DNA of 64,000 nucleotides from Leptobrachium leishanense (GCA_009667805.1 CM019063.1:198194954-198258953), one strand, 5' to 3'. Shown: positions 42,617 to 54,665, counted from the first letter of the stretch. Notes: generated from the sequence alone by a model not told the origin. Made by a program: numbers and translations.

Positions 42617-45303
42617 AATAGAAACATAGAAAAATGTCGGCAGATAAGAACCTTTCGGCCGATCTAGTCTGCCCAATTACCTGGATTTATCTTTTGTTTA
42701 GGATAGCCTTATGCCTATCCCATGCCTGCTTAAATTCAATTACTGTTTTGGCCTCTACCACTTCAACTGGAAGACTGTTCCATGTATCCACCACCCTCTC
42801 AGTAAAATAATGCTTTCTGATGTTACTTTTAAACCTTTGCCCCTCTAATCTAAGACTATGTCCTCTTGTTTTGCTACTTTGTTTCCTTTTAAATATACTC
42901 CCTTCCTCTACCTTGTGGATTCCCTTTACGTATTTAAATGTTTCTATCATATCTCCTCTGTCTCGTCTTTTTTCCAAGCTGTACATGTTAAGATCATTAA
43001 GCCTTTCCTGGTAACTTTTCTCCTTCAAGCCGTACACCATTTTAGTAGCCCTTCTCTGAACTCTCTCTAAGATGTCTATATCCTTCTGGAGATACGGTCT
43101 CCAGTACTGCACACAGTACTCCAAGTGAGGTCTCACCAGTGCTCTGTACAGTGGCATGAGCACTTCCCTTTTCCTACTGCTAATACCTCTCCCTACACAC
43201 CAAGCATTCTGCTAGCATTTCCTGCTGCTCTATTACATTGACTACTTACCCTTAGATCCTCTGAAATAATAACCCCTAAATCCCTTTCCTCAGATGTTGA
43301 GGTTAGGACTGTATCAAATATTCTATATTCAGCCCTTGGGTTTTTACGTCCCAGGTGCATTATCTTGCACTTATCCACATTAAAACTCCATTGCCACAGC
43401 TCCGACCATTTTTTTAGTTTACCTAAATCATTTGTCATTTGGCTGATCCCTCCAGGAACGTCAACCCTGTTGCAAATCTTTGTGTCATCAGCAAAAAGAC
43501 ATACTTTTCCATTAATACCTTCTGCAATATCACTAATAAAAATATTAAATAGAATGGGTCCAAGTACTAACCCCTGAGGTACCCCACTGGTAACAAGACC
43601 TTGCGCCGAATAAACTCCATTTACCACAACCCTCTGTTGCCTGTCACTCAGCCACTGCCTAATCCATTCAACAATATTGGAATCCAAGCTCAAAGATTGC
43701 AATTTATTGATAAGCCGTCTATGCGGAACAGTATCAAAAGCCTTACTGAAATCTAAATAAGCAATGTCTACTGCACCACCTGTGTCTATTATTTTTGTTA
43801 CCCAATCAAAAAAATCAATAAGATTAGTTTGGCATGATCTCCCTGAGGTAAACCCATGTTGTTTCTGATCCTGTAATCTATGTGTTTTTAGATGGTCAAC
43901 AATCCTTTCCTTTAACATGGTTTCCATTAATTTCCCCACTACTGACGTAAGACTAACTGGCCTATATTTCCCAGATTCTTCCCTACTACCCTTCTTGTGA
44001 ATGGGCACATTTGCTAATTTCCAGTCTTCTGGGACGACTCCCGTTAGCAAGGATTGGTTAAATAAATCTGTTAACAGTTTTGCTATTACATCACTGAGCT
44101 CTTTTAATAATTTAGGGTGGATCCCATCAGGCCCCATTGACTTATTTGTCTTTACTTTAGACAGCTGCTGTAGAACCTCCTCCTCTGTAAACTCATATGT
44201 AAATGTCTCTTTAGTGTTTCCTCCTAACTGAGGTCCCTTTCCTTCCTTTTCTTCTGCAAAGACTGAACAAAAATATTCATTGAGGCAGTCAGCGAGAATT
44301 TTATCCTCTTCTACATACCTTCCTTCCTTTGTTTTTAATCTAACTAATCCTTGTTTTACTTTTCTTTTCTCGTTTATGTATCTAAAAAATGTTTTTCCCC
44401 CTTTTTTACTGACTGAGCTATTTTCTCTTCTGCGTGTGCTTTGGAAGCTCTTATAAATTGCTTTGCCTCTTTCTGCCTAATCTTATAGGTTTGCCTGAGT
44501 TGTTTTATAATTATTGAATGCTGTCTTTTTGTTCTTCACTATCTTGGCCACTTCTGCAGAGTACCACAGTGGTTTCTTCCCTTTTTTGTTTTTGCTAACA
44601 AGTCGAATGCAATTGCCTGTGGCCTTCAATAATGCCTCCTTTAAATAATCCCATTTCTCCTGGACTCCCTTTAAACTCCTCCAGTCTGATAATGACTCCT
44701 TCACACAAAATCTCATTTTAGAAAAATCTGTTTTTTTAAAGTCTAAAACTTTTGTTTTTGTATGGTGCGGCTCCATCCCTGTTCTTATATTAAACCATAC
44801 TGACTGGTAATCACTAGATCCCAAATTTTCACCTACAACAACGTCCGATACCAAACCTCCATTTGTGAGTATTAAATCCAATATGGCCTCTTTACGGGTC
44901 GGCTCCTCAACTACTTGTGTTAGAGATAATCCCAGTAGGGAGTTTAGAATATTTGTACTCCTGGTGCACCCAGCTGTTTTGGTTTTCCAGTTCACATCAG
45001 GAAGATTAAATTCCCCCATGATAATAGCTTCCCCCTTCATTGCCATTTTGGCTATTTCCTCAAGCAGCAGATTATCTAGCTCTTCTACCTGTCCAGGGGG
45101 TCTATAGATCACACCTACACGAGCTACTGTATGATTGCCAAATGTTAGCGTAACCCAAACTGACTCTATGTTCACCTCGCTCACTTTTATTTGGTTCGTT
45201 TTTATGTTGTATTTCACATACAGGGCCACTCCTCCTCCTTTCCTACCTTCTGTCTTTTCTATATAAAGAGTACCCCGGTCTTGTTATGTCCCAGTTATTT
45301 TTC
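42617..45303 (-). mobile_element. CR1-type LINE, long 5'-truncated copy
   Basis: A minus-strand CR1 element with endonuclease, reverse transcriptase and 3' UTR, ending in ACATAGAA octamers at 42617-42640. It lacks ORF1 and the start of ORF2, as usual for 5'-truncated copies. Confidence 0.92.
42687..45229 (-). pseudogene. CR1 ORF2 (endonuclease-reverse transcriptase), broken
   Basis: Three open segments remain. 45229-44483 is an APE-type endonuclease (GVIYRPPGQ, LDLILTNGGLV). In its conserved GDFN and SDH boxes the residues are GEFN and SDY, changing two expected catalytic positions. 44137-43193 is the reverse transcriptase, with YRPVSLTSVVGKLME, LDFSKAFDTVPH, GVPQGLVLGPILF and catalytic FADDTK. 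43163-42687 is the C-terminal end (HLEYCVQYWRPY to WDRHKAIL). Frameshifts lie near 43170-43190 and between 44140 and 44480. It would copy RNA into DNA at a nicked target; this copy cannot. Confidence 0.92.
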
Positions 45304-45882
45304 TCACTGAACCATGTCTCAGTAACCGCAACTAAATCTCTTTACTAATGTCTCTTTACTAATTTATTTCAATTTTTTTAGGCATTTTTCTGGGGTTTTT
45401 GGGTGACATTTTTGATTCCAGTATTTTTAAATGGTGTATTTATTTCATTCTGTAAACAGACCTTTTATTGTTATTCATAGGACCTACATATATTATTTCC
45501 AGGCATTTTCATGCATTATTTTGTTTTAAAACGCCTTTTAAAATTTGCAGGTTTTTTTTATCCCTGTTCGGCGGCTAGTCTATTTCCAGCTGTGTTCGGC
45601 AGCTGGTTGGAGTCAGTCAGCAGTCTGTTTGGCAATTTGTTGGTTGCGTTTGCCGGGTTGCACATGCGTTTGGTGGTTTCTCTGATCGATTCAACAGTTT
45701 TTCCTCAGTTTATCAGTTCAATTCGGGGGGGGGGGGTTTTCAGATGCATTTGGCGTTTTTTTTTGGCAGTCTATCTGGATTCGGTGCACTTTGGGGACCT
45801 TGCAGAGAATGCTGAATTATAATAAAGATATAATAAAATATTTACAAAAATGTGAGTATGTACTCACTTCTGTGAGACACTG

Positions 45883-45920
<38 letters not shown>

Positions 45921-46302
45921 GCAAACACCAAGATATACCATTTGTTAGCACTCCAATCAGAGTTCAATTGCACGATGACTTCCTGCATGGAGAGTCACTG
46001 GATTGGCTGGAGTGCCCAGCCTCCTCTGCAGCATGTGACATGCTACTGCTGGCCGCATGTCACACCTTGCAGGGCTCAGCGGGTAACTAATGCTGGATAT
46101 AGAAAAGTTTTATTAAAGGAAACCTGTAAGGGTTAAATGGGAGGGGTGTGGAGGGGATAAAGTGAAACAAGGGCCGGATTTACATCTGAGGAGTCTCATG
46201 TCAAAATAAGAGGCCTTGAAATGAAGCAAAAATGGAGCAGAATGTTAGGGCTTGAGTTAAACAAGGACAAATAATAACCGAACGCCAATTTATTTCTAAG
46301 TC
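45304..46302. other. Unassigned sequence with AT microsatellite
   Basis: Contains a poly-G run near 45726 and an (AT)n run at 45884-45919. AGGGCCGGATTTACATCTGAGG near 46171 resembles a hAT-type end but is unpaired. It is the left host flank of the retrovirus. Confidence 0.45.
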
Positions 46303-46811
46303 TGAGATAGCAATTCTCGGGATTTAACTTAAAACTATACTAATCTAGTGATCTGCCATTTCGATGTTCATTCATTTTGTGTTTTAAAATAAACTTGCTG
46401 TCCTTGAGTGCTCTTGAGACCCTATTTTAGTCCGCGTGTTTAAAAGAAGTCAGTTTGTCAGCAAAACTAAATAGAAATGCTGACCGTCAAGAATAGAAAT
46501 AGTTGCATGTCCAAAATGAGAATGAAGAGGAAAGCTGACTTCATGTGTAAAGTTAGGTCCTAACTCAGACATATGGTAACTGTCACGTGACTATCTGGGT
46601 ATGATGGGAGGGGAATTGTATTTTTGGACTAATGTATAAAAAGAATCCATGAACATGTTCTTGTCACTCATGATTTTGAACAGTTACAATCTGTTTCGTG
46701 AGTCCGGCAGGTGCCAGCCGAATAAACGCCATTTTCCTTGAAACAAAGGCCTCCGTCTGCTTCCTTGGTCGATCCATCACCCACAGGTTCCCGGCTGAAT
46801 TTGCTGTTACA
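46303..46811 (+). repeat. 5' LTR of the retrovirus
   Basis: A 509-bp LTR with TATAAA at 46635-46640 and polyadenylation signals at 46388-46393 and 46721-46726. The latter is suitably placed about 85 bases after the TATA box. It differs from the 3' LTR only by G/C near 46471 and G/A near 46728. Confidence 0.95.
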
Positions 46812-46815
46812 TTTC

Positions 46816-46834
46816 TGAGGCCTCGTCCGGTGAT
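46816..46834 (+). promoter_or_regulatory. Primer binding site, tRNA-Pro-like
   Basis: TGAGGCCTCGTCCGGTGAT starts four bases after the LTR. It resembles the proline-tRNA primer site of gammaretroviruses with a few changes. Confidence 0.5.
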
Positions 46835-47746
46835 TTATTTGGGTGGGTCACAAAGGAAGTTTGAACGGCAGTATTAACTGCATTTTCGGTGGAATCCGGC
46901 AGGTGTCAGCTCCAGGCATGATTGATTCTCTAAAGGCGCCAAGCGAGATATTCTTGCTCTATGGACCATCAACCTGCTGGGGGCACGCTCCTGACCGAGA
47001 ATCCACGAAAAGGAACAGGCCGAGGAAACTGGTGACGCCGCAGCGGAAAGGGGGTAACTAAACAAATTGAATTTTTGTGTGTTGAATAATGACAGCAGCT
47101 AGCTTCAATTAGTGTATAAAATTGTAGAATTGTCCGCGCTGTGGAGGGAGAGAGTCCAGATTTCTGTATCTGTGTGTGATACAGGGGCTGGGGATAGACT
47201 GCCCTCCAGCGAGGAATAGAGGTCTGTAGAGCCTCAAGAGCCTGTGATGCTCTAAAGCCAGTCCGGATTAACTAAGGAAAGTGTTAATCCCTGACAAAGG
47301 GACTGATCACCCCTTAAAATGCTAAGTGCTAAAAAACCCTGCAGTAGGGTAAATAAATACTGATGGTGAAGTATATACTGATGTTGCAGTAGGTACTTGT
47401 ATTAAGTATATACTGATGTTACAGTAGGTACTTGTATTTAATGATTGAGAGCTAGCTGTCTGCAACAAAAGAACTGTTTTTTTTTCTAAATATAGTGTCT
47501 GTATTTTATGTGTATTATATCTAATGTTGAGTATGCAGGAGAGTGGACTTGTTCCCCCTGAGAAGAAGTTACCTGCAAGAATAGAACTTTGTGGTAGATG
47601 TATCTGATACAGTACGTGTTGTGATTGCTGAGTGATTGAGTGATTGTAAGTGATTGAGTGCCTACTCGCCTTGCGAGAACTGTTGCATGAAGTATCAGAC
47701 AAATGATTAAAGTGAAAGGAAAAAAAAGCTTAAAAAAAAAATAGCT
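46835..47746 (+). other. Retroviral leader
   Basis: The untranslated leader before gag. It holds a two-unit direct repeat of about 38 bases (AAGTATATACTGATGTT, then CAGTAGGTACTTGTATT) around 47352-47440. Packaging signals cannot be identified by eye. Confidence 0.5.
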
Positions 47747-48060
47747 ATGGGTAATGGGTCCAGCGACTGGAGGAGAGGGGCATGATATCAAAGAACCAAA
47801 TAATGTTAAAATGTATTCTGCTGTGCAACATGCTATGTCATCACGATTAGTAGATAGAGGGAATCCCCACAAGACAGCCCTGGCTCCCCAGTTTGAGAAA
47901 CCCACTACAAGAAGAAACCATGGGTAATAATCTAAACCCGAGAAAGTGAAGAATGGGCAAACACCCTTAGAATATATGATGCACAATTTTGAAGCGCTGT
48001 ATGAGACATCATTATGGTATGGAATTGAGTAAAGAAAAATTAAAACTGTTGTATACAATA
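47747..48060 (+). pseudogene. gag: gag remnant
   Basis: An ATG at 47747 opens MGNGSS, a myristoylation-type start as in retroviral matrix proteins, but it stops after 12 codons. Downstream there are fragments of matrix-like sequence near 47940-48060 in changing frames. No capsid or zinc knuckle is recognisable further on. Confidence 0.5.
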
Positions 48061-50619
48061 ATCTGGCCGGTGTTAGTCCCTGAATAGCCAGAACAGGATC
48101 TATAGACCCGGAGATAATACAGAAAATGTACTCCGGGGCACCAGGAGATATGGCCACCCAGATCAGTATCCATATATAGATTATGATAATCAAATCCCCT
48201 TACGAGGAAAAAGTCCTATTATTAAAACAATTAATTTTATTAATACAATTAAAAATGAAAAACAGTTGTCAAACTTTGACCACGATTATTTAATCAATTC
48301 TGTTTAGAGTAAACGTTTAGACCCACATAATTGAAAGTGATATCATGTGACAACAAAATAGATAAAGATTAGCAAAATTATTGTTATGAATCAAGTGACT
48401 GGTGCGTCCACCAGTAACACTGATAGTGCGTATTGGGTTTAATATATATATGTAGCATATATAACATCAGGTATTAGATAATGATTTGGCACAAAAATAC
48501 TTCTGACAATATGCTAATTAGACTCGATGATTATAATTGGCCTACATAAAACCAAATAACGAAGTTCTCACAACAATAGTGGATGTGTAAGTCCCACTGA
48601 AGGGATGAAGGCTAAATTAGCATGAATAATATGGTCACCAATATTGAATTATCAAAGTGGGATAGAAGAGAGTGGTACAAACCATTTGATAAAGGTGAAC
48701 ACTTAGACAAATTGGATGCCTATTCAGGCATAATGAGTTATGTCAAGAATAGCGTTTTAAATATATGCACACAGTGAACGCAATTGATGGCCACTATACA
48801 TAAATAATTAATTGATTAGTATTAACACCAGATTGACCTTGAAGTCGCTTGTAAGCAGTAAATGGAAATGCTGAAATAACCTTGGTGTGGCCACACCTTA
48901 AGTACTAGCTGTAAGCATTCGTTTACACAAAGGGTTCTGTTCATTAACCCTCAATAAGGAAATGGTCAAGTAAAAATTGAATAATACTTAATACTTGTTA
49001 CACAGGTGATCACCGCTACTGCATATGGTGGTGCACTAAATTACAATTGAAACTGTGCAGCACCTTAAGTATTAGCTGTAAGTATCCATATATAGATATT
49101 TGGAGGTACTGTGTGAGAGAAAAAAAAAAAACATTTTGTTTATGTTAGCAGGGCAAAGAAAGAAAGGTATGCCCTTAAATAAATATAAACATGAGTGTGG
49201 GAATAATTAGACATAGATAAATTACAAGCCCTGTGTGTGGACTGTGTGATGATCTGCAGGAGTCTCTGAGTCCCCACTTCCCCCCAGGCCAGAAGGAAAG
49301 GAGATGATCAATGGATCAGATGGTGATCTAGAAGGTTATATGGTAGAATGAACAGGGAACTACATGTCCCATAGCTGCCAAACGAGAAAAGAAACTAATC
49401 GAGTGTATATATGTTGTTTATTTTTGATCTATCTTTATAATAAGGGTTGGATGTTAATCTAGAGTGTGTGATGGCTGAGAGTAATGAGATTCTCTGCATT
49501 TGTTTCTCCCCCTTTCTTAAAATAAAGGGGAGGGAGGGAGTCAGCTCCTTGATGAACAAAGGAATTAATGATTTATGTGTCTGCAGCGAATTTAGAATGA
49601 ATGTAGTCTGTTGATTGCGAGATGTAGGTTTATATTTTGTGTTGATATATTAGGTTAGGTCTGTCTTGTTTAAAAGGAAACAAAGTAGCAAAACAAGAGG
49701 ACATAGTCTTAGATTAGAGGGGCAAAGGTTTAAAAGTAACATCAGAAAGCATTATTTTACTGAGAGGGTGGTGGATACATGGAACAGCCTTCCAGTAGAA
49801 GTGGTAGAGGCCAATGCAGTGGTTGAGTTTGGGCAGGCATGGGATAGGCATGGGGCTATCCTAGACAGAAGATAAATCCAGGTAGAGTGTCCATGTGGTT
49901 GGGCAGACTAGATGGGCCGAAAGGTTCTTATCTGCCGACATTTTTCTATGTTTCTATGTTTCTAAATCGAAATAGTTTTATATAATCTAGGCTATATGTG
50001 AGAAAGATATACATTGTGTCCAGATCTTTCAGGCAATGAGGCGCAATGTGTTAGTATTATTGCAGGAAATGAGTGCATATATGTGCTGTGTCTGTGTTTA
50101 AGGCACAATGTATATGTGCTGCCCAGTCTGTATAAATGCTATATATGTGTATAGTGCGTTTATATGCTCTTTCGTTTTGTATGCATTACGATGAAAATGA
50201 TCTATGTATGTAATCCCTGTTGTGTGTATTGGGATATGGTGTGTACAGTGTCTATGTGGTTTCGGGTGTGCCCCTACTAAGATCATTGATTAAAAGGGCT
50301 AAAATAGGAAGAGACTGCTGATTCTAAAAAAGTTTGAAACCCAAACCCCCCCTTCCCTTATACACTGAAGGAGAAAAAGGTGGGAGGGGATGGGCTATTA
50401 GTGACATATGAGAGTAAGGCAACAGATATAGAGAAAAATACTGCAGACGTTAGATCAGTTTGGAGAAATTGTAAACTAAATAGAAAAGACAAGTAAAATG
50501 TGGAATACACAAAGAAGTTGATGATGAGAAAAGAGAAACGTGTTATAAAATGTGTATTTACCACATCCCAGAAAAAAAGCTTGACAACACATCCAAGCCC
50601 ACCTTGAACATCTGTTTAA
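48061..50619. other. Unassigned interior of the retrovirus
   Basis: About 2.5 kb where capsid, nucleocapsid and protease would be expected. It is AT-rich without long frames. The motif CACCTTAAGTAYTAGCTGTAAG occurs twice (near 48893 and 49060). A CR1 fragment sits at 49672-49966. Either gag decayed beyond recognition or foreign sequence replaced it. Confidence 0.45.
49672..49966 (+). mobile_element. CR1 3' fragment inside the retrovirus
   Basis: The end of the CR1 reading frame (RKQSSKTRGHSLRLEGQRF onward), then 3' UTR and TTTCTATG octamers. It is 5'-truncated. Confidence 0.88.
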
Positions 50620-50649
50620 AACACGATTTTCCTAAAGTTTTGTGTTTTC

Positions 50650-51400
50650 ATGGAATACTTCGCTACGGCCAGTGCAGAAAGAGAATACCCAAGAGTACCG
50701 ACCTGTCCAGGATTTAAGAGCAGTTAATTCTGCCACAGTGACTTTATATGGATTTGACCCAATTGAGTGTAATCTCCTAGCTCTGATACCCGGCAACACA
50801 GAATTCTACATTTGATTTAAAAGATGCGTTTTTTTTTTTGTATCCGCTTGGCTCCAGCGAATCAGCCATGGTTTGCCTTTCAGTGGGAAAACGCCCAGAA
50901 TGGCTCCAAACGTCAAATGATATGCCTCCCTCAAGGTTTGCTATCCTCGGGAGAGCACTGAACAAAGACTTATTTGCCTATCACTCTCAGCCAGACAAAG
51001 ATACCCTATGGCAGTATGTTGATGATCTCATGTTTGCTCCACCAACTCAAGAAGATTGTTTCAATGCCACAAAAGAACTGTTAAGTATCTTATGCAAGGC
51101 AAGCTACAAAATCTCAAGACGCAAGGCACAGATTTGCAGACACGGTGTCAAGTATCCAGGCTTCCATCTTACAGGAACTGAGCGTGCAATCCAGAACGCA
51201 AATAATCAGTCTGCCGTATCCCTCAAGCCACAGACTCATTGCTAAATAAGAGAATTACTGAGCCTCTGTACCAAGTCACCAAAGGTGCAGAGCCTGACCC
51301 TATTATATGGAGTGAAGAACAAACTGAGGTTGTCACCCAGTTAAAGACTTTGTTGCTTGAAGCCACTGACCTCCTGGTTGCTGAAGCTGACAAGCTTACA
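50650..51400 (+). pseudogene. pol: Retroviral reverse transcriptase (broken)
   Basis: Near 50660-50740 the reverse-transcriptase start is visible (EYRPVQDLRAVN). The central part is frame-shifted and shortened. 50838-51245 carries the catalytic YVDD at 51015-51026 in LWQYVDDLMFAPP, then the AQICRHGVKYPGF connection. YVDD and the following pattern fit gamma-like retroviruses. Stops and shifts preclude function. Confidence 0.85.
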
Positions 51401-51418
51401 CTAGGCTAAGAACTCTTT

Positions 51419-52135
51419 GTGAAAGTCCCTCATGCAGTCCAGACTCTTCTAGACTATAAAGGCAATTACTGGTTCAGCAATGCAAGAATGACCAAGTATC
51501 AAGCTATGCTATGTGAAAACCCAAGAGTCCATTTGGAACTAATTTCCACCCTGAATCCTGCTACATTGCTTCCAGATGCTCCAAAAGATCAGGAACATGA
51601 ATGCCTCCAAGTAATGGATGAAGTATACAGCAGCAGACCTGACCTCAGAGACATACCCCTAGACAAATACGACATGCAACTGTTCACTGATGGAAGCAGT
51701 TTTGTAGAAAATGGAAAGAGATTTGCTGGGTACGCAGTAGTCACTCTTGACGAAACAATTGAAGCTAAACCACTGCCCAATGGCACCTCTGCTCAACTAG
51801 CTGAAATTATTGCCCTTACCAGAGGTCTAGAACTATCTGAAAACAAAAGGGTGAACATATACACCGATTCCAAGTATGCCTTCATGACAATTCAGGCTCA
51901 CGGAGCACTCTACAAAGAACGAGGCCTCCTAACATCTGCGGGCAAACAAGTGAAATATGCCCTTGAAATATTGAATCTACTGAATGCAGTATGGAAACCA
52001 TCCGCAGTTGGTGTTATTCATTGCCGTGGCCACCAAAAAGGCAAGGAAGAAGTTCCCAGAGGAAACCGGAAAGCAGATCTGGCGGCAAAGGAAGCAGCCA
52101 GACAAACACAAGCCCTTGAGCGTGGCTGTGATTGA
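51419..52135 (+). pseudogene. pol: Retroviral RNase H
   Basis: A clear RNase H domain with the acidic set visible: LFTDGSSFVENGK, AQLAEIIALTRGLEL, NIYTDSKYAF, then HCRGHQKG and the last aspartate in NRKADLAAKEAA. It degrades RNA in RNA-DNA hybrids. The frame ends in TGA at 52133-52135, then stays open in the same frame across the next repeat region. Confidence 0.9.
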
Positions 52136-52171
52136 AAAGAAACCAAGGCTAAGAGTACTCGACAGCAGCAG

Positions 52172-52366
52172 GTGCAGCAGCAGGAGAAAACTCACTTGAA
52201 ACTAAACTGGAGAGGATACCCAGTTCAAGATAAAGATCCCCTAGAAAGTGTTCGGGAAGGAAACCCCGATCGCCGGAGAGGATACCCGGTAAATGCTGAA
52301 AATCACTTGAAAAGCTTCCGGAATGGAAATCCAGAACACCGAAATGAAACTTCGGTTCCCCAGAGA
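52172..52366 (+). other. Short coding repeat upstream of the OGFR-like domain
   Basis: Two imperfect units of about 75 bases encode RGYPV...REGNP and RGYPV...RNGNPEHR. They are in the same frame as RNase H. GYP-type motifs also occur N-terminal to the OGFR conserved domain, so I read this as part of the captured sequence, tentatively. Confidence 0.5.
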
Positions 52367-52367
52367 G

Positions 52368-52459
52368 AAACATAGAAACATAGAAACATAGAAAAATGTC
52401 GGCAGATAAGAACCTTTCGGCCCATCTAGTCTGCCCAATTACATGGATACTTTACCTGG
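52368..52459 (-). mobile_element. Very short CR1 3' fragment in pol
   Basis: ACATAGAA octamers and GTCGGCAGATAAGAACCTTT from the CR1 3' UTR, minus strand, about 92 bp. It separates the repeat in the RNase H frame from the OGFR-like domain in the integrase frame. Confidence 0.85.
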
Positions 52460-53187
52460 GAGTCCTGAGAGGACTGGTTCAAGATGACTCACCTGTCAAG
52501 ATTCCGGTATGTGAACCCGAATCCCCACGAATGAAAGTCGAAACTCTGCTCTGTCTGAACGCTGTTTTCCAAGATCAACCAAATGTTGACTTCTATATGA
52601 ATAAAAGAAGATTTGCACCTCATGGAGAATTTATTGAAGATGTTCTTTGCCACTGGTACGGTGAATAGGAACTTCTAGAGAAGCACCACAGCTATATCCA
52701 ATGGTTGTTTCCTCTACGTGAACAAGGCCGAAATGAACATGCAAAGCCACTGACTATTTCTGAAATTGAAATTATGAAGAACACCGCTGAAATCCAACAT
52801 AGGCTACGGAGAGCCTATAAACTGATGCTGAATTTCTTCAGCGTAAAAATTAGTGGGGAAGAGGAGATAGACGTGATACGAGACTCAAATTTTTTAACAC
52901 GCTTCTCCAATTTGAATACCAACACCCATAATAACCTGAGAATTACCCGAATTGTGAAAAGCATGGGAGAGCTGGGAGCTGCACAATACCAAGCTCCGCT
53001 GGTGAAGTTCTTCCTGAAAGAAATACTGGTTGCAAATCAGCTGCAAAATATGAACGAAAGTGCCCTGAAGTATTTCTTGCCGGCGGTAAAGAATGATCAT
53101 GAAAGAGATGCACTGTCTAAATATGTTTTGAAGCACAGAATATCCAAGAATACCAAGAGGCTTCTCCCAGTGGTGACGTCACTGTAA
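52460..53187 (+). pseudogene. OGFR-like N-terminal domain captured between RNase H and integrase
   Basis: About 240 codons match the conserved N-terminal domain of the opioid growth factor receptor family, a host nuclear-envelope-associated growth regulator. Visible blocks in order: VDFYMNKRRFAPHGEFIED, HHSYIQWLFPLREQG, HAKPLTISEIEIM, RAYKLMLNFF, HNNLRITRIVKSMGELG, YQAPLVKFFLKEIL and SALKYFLPAV. The domain is interrupted by one in-frame TAG at 52666-52668 and ends at TAA 53185-53187. The downstream integrase continues in that same frame. No intron is evident, so an RNA-derived copy is likely. It does not resemble dUTPase or any standard retroviral domain. Confidence 0.88.
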
Positions 53188-53189
53188 CC

Positions 53190-54298
53190 AACACCCATTA
53201 CTGACTGGACTCCGGCCTACTCTGAAAAAGAGAAGAAATGGCTCTCCAAAGAGCCAGGAGAATACAGAGAAGACGGATGGTACCAGTTGGAGAATGAAAG
53301 AATTGTTTTACCAGCCACTCTGGCACCTGAAATTGTCCGGGCCTTGCATTCCAGGACTCATGGAGGAAAGACAGCCATGGAGCAACAACTAGAACCGTAT
53401 TTCTATGTTCCTGGACTCACTGCCATTTGCAAAGCAATTGCCCACCAATGTGTCACTCGTGCTAAGAACAACCCAAGGCAAGGGATAGTAAGACCACCAG
53501 GAGTATTATCGGTTGAATTATCTCCAATGTCCTCCCTATAAATTGACTTTACTGTTCTCCCTCCATGCAAAGGATATAAATATCTCCTAGTATGCACATT
53601 AACAGGATGGGTTGAGGCCTACCCAACTCGAACAGAAAAGACTGCTGAAGTAGTGGGATGCTTGATGAGAGAAATTATTCCAAGGTATGGACTGCCTCTT
53701 GAAATCAGATCAGACAATGGTCCAGCCTTCGTACAAAGTTGTTTACAGCAACTCGCCCGCCTGCTGAGAATTTTGTGGAAGCTACATACCGCATACAGAT
53801 CTCAGAGCTCTGGAAAAAGTGGAAAGAATGAATAGAACTCTAAAGACATTGATGGCTAAAATATACCAAGAAACGTCATTGAAATGGTTGGATGTGTTGC
53901 CAATCGTACTGCTGCATGTCCGAAGCAATCCTACTTTACTCCTAAAATTGAGTCCATACAAGATAATGTGCGGATATCCTATCCCTTTGATAACTGGGTT
54001 GAGGAGGGATCCCCGTGTATTAGGAGAAACTGACCTACGCTAGTAATTGATCAGGTTAGATCAGACGATGCAGAGTATATACAAATGGGAGAGCGAGCAT
54101 ATACTCTATTTTCTGGTCCCACCCCTACATAAGTACTGTGCAGGAGACTCAGTATGGGTTAACCAATGGAAGATAGGAGCTAAAGGGAGGGTTTTTTTAT
54201 GTTGTCTTGTTATCCACTCCTACTGCAGTGAAAGTGGCCGAGGTGGTGCCGTGGATACATCACTCCTGACTGAAACCCGCAGCAGAGGTTACGGATAA
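53190..54298 (+). pseudogene. pol: Retroviral integrase (broken)
   Basis: Starts with YSEKEKKWLSKEPGE and continues to the zinc-binding histidines in LHSRTHGG; the last cysteine of the HHCC set is replaced by arginine (CVTRAK). A TAA lies just before the first catalytic aspartate (IDFTVLPP near 53542). The second aspartate is in RSDNGPAF. The glutamate is in ERMNRTLK after a frameshift near 53815. A degraded C-terminal domain follows (HKYCAGDSVWV). Confidence 0.87.
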
Positions 54299-54476
54299 GG
54301 CATGGAAAGTGATAGCCAGTGAATCCGATCCGCTGAAGCTACGTTTCCACCGTATCTAAGCAGCTGCACAGACCGGAGAGGAGGGAGATCCAAGTCTAGA
54401 TGACCACCGGCTCTCCAAAACTCCAGTCTTTGTACTTGCTATTGAAAGACCGTTAACTTCACCGCCTAACCAACCA

Positions 54477-54665
54477 ATGGAAGCTCCAGAGATACCCCAG
54501 GAGGCCCATGAGCCTCTGCTTCCAGATACCCTTTTTACCAGACTACAGAGACCATTTGAGCAGTACCAAAGGATCCTGATATGTATTGGGATTATTGTTT
54601 TCTTTTTGCCTTTATTGACAATTGTTGCTGGACTATTTTTCCAATCCAGCTCCCTAAGGGAGTGA
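54477..54665 (+). pseudogene. env: env leader with membrane segment
   Basis: An ATG opens 62 codons: about 32 polar residues and then a strongly hydrophobic stretch of about 20 (ILICIGIIVFFLPLLTIVAG), like the long signal peptides of some retroviral envelopes. The frame then ends and SU-like sequence continues in another frame. Confidence 0.6.
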
